A stretch of 64,000 nt of DNA. Origin: Phyto melanocephala. Lineage: Eukaryota; Arthropoda; Insecta; Diptera; Rhinophoridae. The translations under genes and the position numbers were made by a program. The notes under the pieces were generated by a model, which saw only the letters and a program-made list of their open reading frames with translations, searched no databases and was not told the DNA's origin. The stretch's first letter is position 1. The number at the start of each line of letters is the position of its first letter. Where the stretch lies: NCBI GenBank assembly GCA_941918925.1, contig OW799233.1, positions 156,840,845 through 156,904,844 on the forward strand. Reading direction: 5' to 3'. Below are positions 45,501 to 56,202 of this stretch, in pieces.

Positions 45501-45960
45501 GGCAGCATTAACTAGTGGTAAAAGTGCTTACCTATAAAACTAAGCATCTCAGGTTCAATCCCCGGCAGAAAACACAAAAATGTTTCCCCATAGTTTTTCG
45601 AGTTTTAGGTTAAAATGTCCACCTCCAGACCATCCATCCAAGTAGCCCCCTGACCTACAGTCCCCCTGGTAAAAGATAATAACATCACGGCATAAATTCA
45701 TGCACCCTGAAAACTAGGTACGAATTAAACCACAACACTAAATACACGGAAGGTGTTGTTTCTAGGCAACGACAGATGGCATCCCCATTATCTTAGATAC
45801 TGCTTCAGCAAACCAATCATCTACTGGAATAACAATTGATTAACGAAACTTACACAAGGCAAAACTAAACATACACTGCATCTTACGGTAGCAACTTTTG
45901 GTACACGCGACAATGCCATGGGAAGGCTCGAAAACAATTGCGACAACATATGCAAACATA
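45501..45960 (+). mobile_element. tRNA-derived SINE
   Basis: The first ~75 bases look tRNA-like: GGCAGCATTA, an A-box-like TAACTAGTGGTAAAAG, an anticodon-like stem GCTTA/TAAGC and a good B box AGGTTCAATCCCC at 45551-45563. Together they form an internal RNA polymerase III promoter. A less AT-rich, non-tRNA body follows, with CCATCCATCCAAGTAGCCCC. The 3' limit is approximate and no target duplication was identified. A decayed real tRNA gene is less likely, because the body continues and the loops are irregular. Confidence 0.55.
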
Positions 45961-46098
45961 TGCTCCGAAGAGGGGTAATAAAAAAAATCTATTATTGTCA
46001 ACTATGGCTTATAACATCTTTCAGAAGTGATGCGTTTGTTTGTGGACTACCAGAAAATGTTAAAAACAAGTTTTCAAAAAATTGAAATAAGCCCTTTT

Positions 46099-48485
46099 TA
46101 TACCCGCCACCAAAAAAATGGTGGGGGTATATTCATTTTGTCATTCCGTTTGTAACACATCGAAATATCCATTTTAGACCCCATAAAGTATATATATTCT
46201 GAATCAGGGTTTGATTTGATGACGATCTAGCTATGTCCATCCGTCTGTCCGTCTGTCCGTCTGTTGAAAGCACGATAGAGGTCGCACCGAAAAAGCTAGG
46301 GGGCTCAAATTTTGCCAGAATCTTTCTTATAGACAAGGTTTGTTTGGTATTGAAAATGGGCTATATCGGAATATTAGGAAGAGAGTTATAGCTCGGAAAG
46401 CAAGAGTAGGTCGAAAAAACGGTGTCCTTCGCTCATCGAATAAAATGGAATTGTGTCCAGACGCATTAACGTAGAGTCATGAAACTTCGAATATATATTT
46501 ATCGAGTCAAAAGAATATTTTTCCCTGAAAATCGCCTTAATCTATGAATTAGGAAAAGAGTTATCGATCAAAATGTACGAAAATTTATACCGCACAGTGT
46601 ATTTTTCGGTATATTTAAAAACAAAAACGTTATAAAAGCAACAAAATTGAATGTACGACTCTGAAATTTTGCACACTTTGCTTTTTTGTGAGGCGCTTTT
46701 TTGTGACGGAAAATCAATGTGCCACGCCCACTTTTACGCCCACCTCCTATGTAACGTTTTACCTAAAATTCATATAATTTCTCTATAAATAAACATTTTG
46801 GAATAATAAAGGGCTATATTAAAACACCTAAGTTGTACTCATTTGTAAAAATAACTTTGACACGCCTACTATAACGCCCACTTTTCACGTTATCTACCGT
46901 TAATGAAATTTAAAAGCTCATAAAACCGCTAAAATTAGAGGTATGATGATAAAATTTGCTACCTCCATCCCTCTAGGCAATATCATTACTATGCCAGAAA
47001 ATTAAGGTGCCACGCCCACTTTTACGCCCACTTTTACGCCCACCTCCCATATAACGTTTTAACTAAAATTCATATAATTTCTCCACTAATAAAGATTTTG
47101 GAATAATAAAGGGCTATATTGAAACACCTAAGTTGTACTCATTCGCAAAAATAACTTTGACACGCCTACTATAACGCCCACTTTTCACGTTATCTACCGT
47201 TAATGAAATTTAAAAGCTCATAAAACCGCCAAAATCAGAGGTATGATGACAAAATTTGCTACCTACATCCCCCTAGGCAATATCATTACTGTGCCAGAAA
47301 ATTAAGGTGTCACGCCATTTTTACGCCCTCCTCCCATATAACGTTTTAACTGAAATTCATATAATTTCTCCATTAATATAGATTTTGGAATAATAAAGGG
47401 CTATATTGAAACACCTAAGTTGTACTCATTCGCAAAAATAACTTTGACACGCCTACTATATCGCCAACTTTTCACGTTATATACAGCTAATGAAATTTAA
47501 AAGCTCATAAAACCGCCAAAATTAGAGGTATGATGATCAAATTTGCTACGTATATCTTCTAATCAATGTTATTGTTGTGCCAGAAAGTTTATATAACGGT
47601 TTATCTTAAATCCATGTAATCTATTGACAAAGTTTTTGGGAAAATAAAGGACTATATTGAAATATCTAAGTTGTATTTATTAGCACAAACTTTATTGACA
47701 CGCCTACTTTAGCGCCCACTTTCATTGAAAGACTACATTTACAAAAGCATTTTAGTAGCATATCGAAGTTATAAAGGGTGGTTAAATTTTAAGGACCGAT
47801 GTTGAATTTAAATAAAACACAAATTATTTAAGAAATTATTATCATTTCTTTTTATAATGATAGTATTTGTACGGTTCAATTATGTATTTAACAAAATATC
47901 GGCCAAATGGCCCCCCATCCTTGGCGCCACTCCTCTATCTGATGGTCCAAATTTTCAATGACAATGTTGATGCTCAATTGTTGGGCATGATGATGAGTCG
48001 AGGTTGACTGCTCTTTTGCCACACTATCGCAAAAACCAGCAGTGGCTCCCATTCAACGAACTAAGAAATTTAAATATTTTTTACAATTCTCCCGATTGTG
48101 GATGAATTTGAATGATTATGTTGATCAAAAGAATTACGAAGTGCACAAAATGCATTTTGATTTGACCGCCCATTTTTATAAAAAACCTGAATAACTTTAA
48201 AGAGTTGCTCATTTGCGTATCTTTCTACGGATCAAATTGAGTAAGTTTGAGATTGAGAAAAGTCAAGTGAAATGCAGAAAACAAATCTAAAGACTAGGTG
48301 TAGTTCACCTTCAACATCGGCCCTTAAAATTTAACCACCCTCTACAAAGAAAGTGATACATATTTTATTATAAAGAGATTATTCCATAATGATTAACAAA
48401 ATAATAAATATTGTGCTTTAAATGTACACAAAATTGGTGGTGGGTATAAAAGATTCGGCACAGCCGAATATAGTGCTCTTACTTG
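46099..48485 (+). mobile_element. Helentron-like repeat family A, copy 4 (complete)
   Basis: 5' TATACCCGCCACCAAAAAAA; 3' inverted partner TTGGTGGTGGGTATAAAAG, hairpin ATTCGGCACAGCCGAAT and TATAGTGCTCTTACTTG|TT. 2.39 kb, longer than copy 2 because the ~290-bp module with AACGTTTTAACTAAAATTC recurs three to four times (about 46753, 47056, 47340, 47590). The nested MITE is at 47775-48341. Non-coding. Confidence 0.8.
47775..48341. mobile_element. Nested mariner-type MITE inside family A copy 4
   Basis: Ends AGGGTGGTTAAATTTTAAGG and inverted CCCTTAAAATTTAACCACCC. Slightly shorter than in the other copies because of an internal deletion near 48067 (the segment after ACGAACTAAGAA is missing). Confidence 0.7.
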
Positions 48486-48717
48486 TTAGATTATAACACA
48501 TTAATGAAATTGTTAATAAAGCCTATAAAAAGTTTGCTATAAGTTCTATTTAAAGAAAATTTTCGAAATTTGTACAACCAACAACAGGTGGTACCGATTT
48601 TTATAACCTTTTAGTACAATTTTTTTTTTTCAATCAAAATGCATTATTGGACTGTGGTCATTTTTTTTGATTTTGTTATTTTTAATTATTTACTTTTATT
48701 ACATAGTGTTTATTGTA
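48486..48717. other. Short AT-rich spacer
   Basis: Nothing recognised between the family A and family B elements. Confidence 0.4.
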
Positions 48718-49375
48718 TTATACCCTTCACCTGTGGTGCACAAGGGTATATATAGCTTTGTCAATCCGTTTGTAATTTCTACAATTTTCATTTCCGACAC
48801 CATAAAGTATATATCTTCTGAAAGCTTATGAATAGAGGAGTCGATTAAGCCCTGACCGTCTGTCCGTCTGCCCGTCTGTCCGTGTGTTGGTTGAAATCAA
48901 CTTTTAGAAGCAACTGTATGTTCCTCAGATCTCTATATGTTATCAATCTCTTGGAAATATCCAGGAATGAATCGCTATTGAAATTCAGCACAATCGCAAA
49001 AAACCACGACCACCTCGTTTTTTTTCACAATTACAACAACAACATACATATCTACTAGTTAAAGTAAACGTGGCATCGAATTCCAGCTGAGCCAAAAAAA
49101 TTTTATTTTATTTAATATATTATTTATATTTTATTATTTTTTTAAAAAAATTTTTTAAAATTTTTTTAAAATTTTTTTTAATATTTTTTTAAATTTTTTT
49201 TGTAATTTTTTTTTTATTTTTATTTTTAATATATATTTTTTTGTAATTTTTTTTTTTTTATTTTTATGTTTTTTATATGTACGTATTTTATATGAGATTT
49301 GAATTGTGATTGCATGACTACACGTTGTGAAGGGTATATAAGATTCGACACGGCCGAATATAGCACTGTTACTTG
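48718..49375 (+). mobile_element. Helentron-like repeat family B (complete)
   Basis: 5' TATACCCTTCACCTGTGG; 3' inverted partner GTGAAGGGTATATAAG, then hairpin ATTCGACACGGCCGAAT and ATAGCACTGTTACTTG|T. It shares its modular plan and several blocks (TTTGTCA.TCCGTTTGTAA, CATAAAGTATATAT, CCGTCTGTCCGTCTG, terminal hairpin) with family A, but the rest differs and the core is a long A/T run (49115-49260). 0.66 kb, non-coding. Confidence 0.75.
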
Positions 49376-50730
49376 TTTTTTTTTATTTTAAATTTAATTG
49401 CGTTAGTTTTTCATTTATCCCTTAGTTTCTCTCAGTGACTTTCAATTAATGTTTTGATTGGAGCGTGCTGTCACTTGTTATTGTTTTTATAACTTTTGTA
49501 TATATATATGTATGTATGTGTATAAATATGTAGCTAGCATATGATAATTTACATATTCTCGTATACAAAAGAAGTATTAAGTGTATTCGCGCAAATCAAT
49601 ATCAGCACGATATTGTTTTATATTTTTTAGTTTTTGTTTCAACTACAACATACTTATAGACAAAAGTTTCCGGAAAACATCATATTATAACATAATTTTT
49701 AAATAAATAACAATGACCTCTTCTCCAAATTATTTAACTCCTATGACATCTATAATATAAACAATACAAAATTTTGCTATTCGGTCTAGAATTTAGTAGG
49801 TTTTCCTGAATATCCCACATTTACAATTATTAATGGAGTTATGCTGTAATTCTTTTCTATTAAGCCAATTATTTCATTCCTGTTTTTGTTGTAATAAAGA
49901 GTTATGGTTGTGATATAAATTAAAATTTATTTGTTTTTATATAAACATGTCAACTCTAGTGACAATTTGTACACATTCATCCACAGACAAATGATGATAT
50001 CAACATAAAAGTTTTTTATGTTAAAACTAATTAAGAATTACATAATTCAACACTCTCTCTCTCTTTCTCTCTCTCTCTCTCTTTACAATATCTACATGAT
50101 TTTTGGAAGTAAACGAAAATTTTCTATTTATAAATAAATTAATAAATAGAGTAATTTTCTAAATAAAATGTAATTGAAAATGTTTATAAAATCCAAAACT
50201 GTCGTAAATTTTCTATAAATAAAGAATTTATCAAAGTTTTTCTATGAAAAAAAAGGAATCAAAAAATATCAGTAGATAAAGAAATTTTCTAAAATATACT
50301 ACTAATAGAAAAAATATCCTTCTCTTTCTCCTGATCAGTGTAAAACCATAATTGTCTTAATTTGATTTGGAAAATAGGATAGGGGGGTTTTCTTGAAATT
50401 TTTATGCATATAGAGAATTTTCAAACATTTTTTACAAATGGAAAAATTTTCAAAAATCATCTATAAGTAAAGAATTTGTTGGTGAAATATTTGAATTCTG
50501 TTATTTAAAACTGTATAAATTTATAGAACAAATAATCTAGACCAATGCATATTTATAAGGTACATACATCGCGGCAACAAACACAACAAATTAAAAACAT
50601 ATGCATTTTGTTTTTGTATATACATATGTATGTATGTCTTCATATGTCACATATTTTTTTAATATTAATAATTTATAAAAACTTTAAAGCAAAAAATTTT
50701 TATTCCCGGTTTTGTATTTTTGAAAACAAA
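49376..50730. other. Non-coding AT-rich DNA with a (CT)n microsatellite
   Basis: A (CT)n run lies at 50052-50083 and TATG-type repeats near 49500-49530 and 50620-50640. The 92-codon frame at 50545 runs into the neighbouring family A element and looks like chance. Confidence 0.45.
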
Positions 50731-53456
50731 CAAGTAAGAGCACTATATTCGGCTGTGCCGAATCTTTTATACCCACCACCAATTTTGTGTACATTTAAAG
50801 CACAATATTTATTATTTTGTTAATCGCTATAGAATAATCTCTTTATAATAAAATATGTATCACTTTCTTTGTAGAGGGTGGTTAAATTTTAAGGGCCCAT
50901 GTTTAAGGTGAACCACATCTAAACTTCAACTTTTTTCTTGTATTTCATTTGACATTTCTCAATCTCAGACTAACTCAATTTGAACCGTGGAAAGATACGC
51001 AATCGAGCAATGCTTTTAAATATTAAAGATTTTTATAAAAATGGGCGTTCAAATCAAAATGCATTTTGTGCACTTCGTTATTCTTTTAATCAACATAATC
51101 GTTCAAATTCGTCCACAATCGGGAGAATTGTAAAAAATATTTAAATGTCTGCAAAGCAGGTCTGTATGAAATGTGAAAACATCTGTGAATGCCATCTTAG
51201 TTCGTTGAATGGGAAACATTGCTGTTTTTCACGATCACGTGGCAAAAGAGCAAGCAACCTCGACTCATCATCGTGCCCAACAATCGAGCATCAACAGTGT
51301 CATTGAAAATTTGGACTATCGGATCGTGGTGTGCCGCCTGGTTGGGGGGCCATTTGGCCGATATTTTGTTCGATACATAATTGAAGAATACAAATATTAT
51401 CATTATAAAAATAAATGATAATAATTTCACAATAATTTTATTCAAAATCAACATAGTCCCTTAAAATTAAACCACCCATTATAACTTCGATATGCTAGTA
51501 AAATGTTTTCGTAAATTTAGTCTTTCAATGAAAGTGGCCGTTAAAATACGCGTGTCAATAAAGTTTCTGCTAATAAACATAACTTAGATATTTCAATATA
51601 GTCCTTTAGTATTCCAAAATCTTTATTCATAGAGAATTTACATGAATTTAAGAGGAAGAAAGTGAATTTAAGGTTAAATTTTAAGGGCCACAGGGTGATT
51701 TAAAATATACATTCTCTGCATTTTTTCTAAAACGGGAAATTTATTAGTAAGATTTTGATTTTTAAACTTCTATAACATTTTGCTTTTAAAAGATTTTCAA
51801 ACGAAATAAGTTTTGTATAATTTTAAAATTTGTTAGCCATTAGTACATGAAAATAAATTGTTTATAATGTTTAGAGATAATTTTTTTTTACTTAGGTCAA
51901 AGTTTTCCTAAATTCCCATTTTTAATAGAGCATAATTTCAGGAGAACATAAGCATAAGTTGTTAGCATGCCATCTAGTAGTTGCTAGTAGAGTCATCTAT
52001 CTTATCATCTTTATCTTATATTTAGCTACAATACAATAAATGGCGCAGTGTAAGATGAATAAATGCTAATATATATGACTAATATATTTTTATAAAAATT
52101 TAAAGAAAAAAGTGTGCGTGGCACATCTATTTTCCGTTATAACCAAGACTTTGACCAAAAAACCATGTTTGCAAAATTTCAGAATCGTACATATAGTTTT
52201 GTCAGTTTTATTACGTTTTAAATTTGAAATATACACTGTACGGTATAAATTTTCGTACATTTTTATCTATAACTCTTTTCCTAATTCATAGATTTAAGCG
52301 ATTTTCAGGGAAAAATATTCTTTTGACTCGATAAATATATATTCGAAGTTTCATGACTACGTTTATGCGTCTGGACACAATTCAAAAGTGAAAGTGGGCG
52401 TTATAGTAGGTATGTCAAAGTTGTTTTTGCAAATGAGTACAACTTAAGTGTTTCAATATAGTTCTTTATTATTCCAAAATCTTTATTAATAGAGAAATTA
52501 TATGAATTTTAGGTAAAACGTTATATGGGAGGTGGGCGTAAAAGTGGGCGTGGCACCTTAATTTTTGGCATAGTAATGAAATTGCCTAGGGGGATAGACG
52601 TAGCAAAATTTATCATCATACCTCTAATTTTAGCGGTTTTATGAGCTTTTAAATTTCATTAACGGTAGATAACGTGAAAAGTGGGCGTTATAGTAGGCGT
52701 GTCAAAGTTATTTTCGTGAATGAGTACAACTGAGGTGTTTCAATATAGGCCTTTATTATTCCAAAATCTTTATTAATAGAGAAATTATATGAATTTTAGT
52801 TAAAACGTTATATGGGAGGTGGGCGTAAAAGTGGGCGTGGCACATTTATTTGCCGTTACAAGAAAGCGTGTCACCAAAAAGCAAAGTGTGCAAAATTTCA
52901 GAGTCGTACATCCAATTTTGTTGCTTTTATGACGTTTTTGTTTTTAAATATACCGAAAAATACACTGTGCGGTATAAATTTTCGTACATTTTGATCGATA
53001 ACTCTTCTCCTAATGCATAGATTTAGACAATTTTCGGGGGTAAATATTGTCTTTACTCAGGAAATATATATTCGAAGTTTCATGAGTCTACGTTAAGGTG
53101 TTTGGACACAATTCCATTTTATTCGATGTTCGAAGGACACGGTTTTTTCGACCTACTCTTGCTTTTCGAGCTATAACTCTCTTCCTAATATTCCGATTTA
53201 GCCCATTTTCAATATCAAACAAACCTTGTCTATAAGAAAGATTCTGGCAAAATTTGAGCCCCCTAGCTTTTTCGGTGCGACCTCTATCGTGCTTTCAACA
53301 GACGGACAGACGGACGGACATAGCTAGATCGTCATAAAATCAAACCCCGATTCAGAATATATATACTTTATGGGGTCTAAAATGGATATTTCGATGTGTT
53401 ACAAACGGAATGACAAAATGAATATACCCCCACCATTTTTTTGGTGGCGGGTATAA
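50731..53456 (-). mobile_element. Helentron-like repeat family A, copy 5 (complete, minus strand)
   Basis: On the plus strand it starts CAAGTAAGAGCACTATATTC (complement of the 3' end with its hairpin) and finishes with GGTGGCGGGTATA (complement of the 5' end). At 2.73 kb it is the longest copy. The core module occurs at least twice (around 52490 and 52790), and an extra partial MITE end (TTAAATTTTAAGGGCC) lies at 51670-51690. The nested MITE is at 50875-51478. Confidence 0.8.
50875..51478. mobile_element. Nested mariner-type MITE inside family A copy 5
   Basis: Ends AGGGTGGTTAAATTTTAAGG and inverted CCCTTAAAATTAAACCACCC. The interior matches the nested MITEs of copies 1, 2 and 4 in reverse orientation, in step with the host element. 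Confidence 0.7.
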
Positions 53457-53683
53457 AAACCAACTACAACTGCGAGATATTTTTTGTAGACAAATTATTA
53501 AGAAATTTGGTACCTCTGATGAATTGTATAAAAAACAATCAGCTGATTGGATTAAAGTATCTTATTAATTTACCTTGATCTAGATTGACTCAATATTTGT
53601 ATAAAACTTTAAATTACAAATTCAAAGTTAAATTGATTTAGACAATTTCTCTAGAATTAAATTAAACTTGAGTAAACAATACA

Positions 53684-54094
53684 TCAATTACTCCTCGACA
53701 ACTTTCGATTAATAAGGGACTTAAATCTTTTTGGCTTGCGTTTTATTCGCTCTGATTTCCTTAGCTTGAATAATGTAGTGAGAACAACATTATTTTTTTG
53801 GGAAATAGAAGGCGAAAATTCATTTGATTTATCAAGAATAGCATTAACTTTATGTAAAGTTGACGGTAGTACTTCCTTAATTGTGAAATCAAAATTTGGT
53901 GTAATAGAAAATAAGTTAATAGAAAAATGTTTTTTAGTGATATATGTATATTGATGGTGCACGTCAATATAATCTAATATAATAAATTTAATACGATTCT
54001 TATCCCATTTAATAGTTTTGTTATCAATTGAATTGTATCTATTTTCATAACGTTTTACCACGTTTACCTGAATCACAATTTTTATATAATACAT
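53684..54094 (-). other. Unrecognised 136-codon open frame
   Basis: The longest unexplained frame outside the two genes. It ends with a basic tail (KLRKSERIKRKPKRFKSL). The plain composition, with many Asn, Ile and Lys, could be chance in AT-rich DNA. The tail weakly recalls the C-terminus of retroelement polyproteins, but no catalytic motif is seen. Not called as a gene. Confidence 0.25.
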
Positions 54095-54299
54095 GATCGT
54101 TTACTTCAATATAATTCTGAATAGAATAATCATTCGTTAATCAGGGTACTTACTTAAGGCATAAGTGAAGAGAGAGAGAGAGTAAAGAATGAGGTTGGCG
54201 TTCATCAATAATGTCAGCTGGATGTACCATCTTTATTTGAAGTTATTATATTTAGGTGAGAAGAATTAAGCCATTGCCACTAAGTAATTATTTCCTTAA

Positions 54300-55110
54300 A
54301 AAAGTTTAAAATAAAGGAACGAAACTTTGAACTAGTTCATTTGATGCCGGACGAAAGGTGCTGGTGTTATATGATGAATTCTGCTCCCCACGACTTCGGT
54401 GGCATACTTCTATCCGATGGTCCATATTTTTAATAACACTGAGACGTAATTGAGGTTTAATGTCGTTAATATGCGGAATTATCTCATCCTTTAGCCCTTG
54501 AATTGTTCTTGGCTTATTGAAGTACACTTTTTCTTTTAAATATTCCCAAAGAAAGACGTTCATCATTGTCAGATCAAATGATCATGTCGGCCAATTAACA
54601 TCGCTATGACGTGAGATAACACGGCCATTGGACTTATCGCACAAAAAAAAAGTTATTTTGTTGACAAGTACCACTATCCTGTTGGAACCGCATATCGTCC
54701 AGTTCCATATCCTCGACGATAATGGATATCATTTCGCTATAGCGTATACCATTCACAGTAACTGCTTAGACGACCTAATTTTTGAAGATGTACGGCCCGA
54801 TGACGCCACCAGCCCATAAACAGTCACAGTAATGTTTTCACAATTCCTACAGACCAGGTTTGCTGTAATTAGCGCATAATTCTGCCGATTGTGGACACGT
54901 TCGGTGGATTATGTAGACCAAAAAATTCATGAAGTACACAAAATGCATTTTGATTTGAATGTCGATTTTCGTTAAAGGCTTTAACAATCTTAACACGCCA
55001 TAGTTGAATTTGACGAACACTGAAGCAAAGAAATCTCAAATTAAGTTGGACAAAAATCTTGACGTTAAGGTGTGACTCACAAATAACATTGTACATTATG
55101 GTTAAAAGTT
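54300..55110 (-). pseudogene. Mariner-type (DD41D) transposon relic upstream of the receptor gene
   Basis: On the minus strand, 54830-54660 reads GLWAGGVIGPY-like, AVTVNGIRYSEMIS and MRFQQDSGTC (second Asp). 54600-54310 reads VISRHSDVNWP, SFDLTMMNVFLWEYLKEKVY and PRTIQGLKDEI, then [14 protein letters not shown]. The last conserved Asp of LDYFLW is changed (MMNVFLW). The right part (54880-55100) matches the 5' part of the copies at 59.2 and 62.3 kb, but the terminal repeat is lost. Stops and frameshifts make it dead. Confidence 0.75.
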
Positions 55111-56072
55111 TTTCTTTCAACAAAGAATTTTCAAAATATTTTCTTAATGTAAAATGCAGAAAAAAAATTTCTATACAAAATTTTGTTTTTTTTTTTATTG
55201 ATACAAATATACATGAAATTCACAAGAAATTTATTTAAAATAATTTTTCTAGGAACAAAAGCTCTAATCGTAAAAATTGTTGTTTGAAGTTTTTTATAAT
55301 TAAAGAAAAAAATTATTTATTACAATGTAATATAAATTTTGTTTGTGTTTTTTTTTTTTTATTTCAGCATAATCATTAACGATTTGATCAGCTAACTAGT
55401 CGAGACAAGAACCAAGAAATGATAAATATGTAAAACTGTTTTCTCCTACAACAAAACAAAAATTCACAAAACTACATGCATACATCCATACATATAAGTA
55501 TGTAAACCGCTCCTCAGTGCCACAAACAAATAGTTATAGTTTAAGATTTTTTTTAAATAAATTTAATTATAAACAAAAATATTTTTTGTAACTAAATATA
55601 TTCAATAGATCATAGAATGTTTATTTTATAAATTGTTTTCTTTTCTAAGTTAGTTAATAATTATTGTGATAATTTGAAATAAAAAAAAGGAATAAAAAAA
55701 TTTTCAATGACGTGGAAAAATATAAAAACTAAAACAAATTTCTGTTCAAAGTTGTTGCTATTAAAATTAAAACCTTTAAAGTTCTCTATTGAATATACAA
55801 AACAAATTTCACTTTCCATAACTTAAAAAGCTGTGGAAAGATTTTGGAATATTTTATTTATTTGAAAATATTAAATTTTCTATATTGTTAGTTGATCTTC
55901 AATACTTAAAGGAAACTGTTGTTAAAAAAGAAAACGGAAAATTAGTGTTTTATACAAGAAAACGAGAAAATACACGTTCACAACTTGTACTACTATCAAA
56001 AACACACACACAAATTTAAAAATAGATTTGAAATATTGTGTATAAAATGTTTTAAAAAGAAAATCAAAGAAA
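55111..56072. other. Upstream region of the receptor gene
   Basis: AT-rich. A strong splice-acceptor-like tract (poly-T then TTTCAG) at 55353-55368 suggests a non-coding 5' exon could begin near 55369. No clear TATA/Inr pair was found. The start codon has A at -3. Confidence 0.35.
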
Positions 56073-56202
56073 ATGCATTTGAAATTCTTTCATATTCTCT
56101 TAGTTATTCTATTACTTGGAATAAAACCCATTAAGTGTTATGAATCTCGGGATAATTTTGATGTATTGCCAGGAGTTGAATCAAATTATCATATACCTAT
56201 AG
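56073..56202 (+). CDS. Receptor exon 1: signal peptide
   Basis: The ATG at 56073 starts a hydrophobic leader ([13 protein letters not shown]), then the first residues of the mature chain. Donor ATAG|GTAAGT. It is too short for ordinary ORF calling because it stops soon after the donor. Confidence 0.85.

Noticed and set aside
45501..45575. A functional tRNA gene
   Set aside because: The anticodon loop is too long, the D and T arms pair poorly, and non-tRNA sequence continues without a T-run terminator.
50052..50083. (CT)n tract as a GAGA-type regulatory element
   Set aside because: It is a plain microsatellite with no promoter signal or gene nearby to support regulation.
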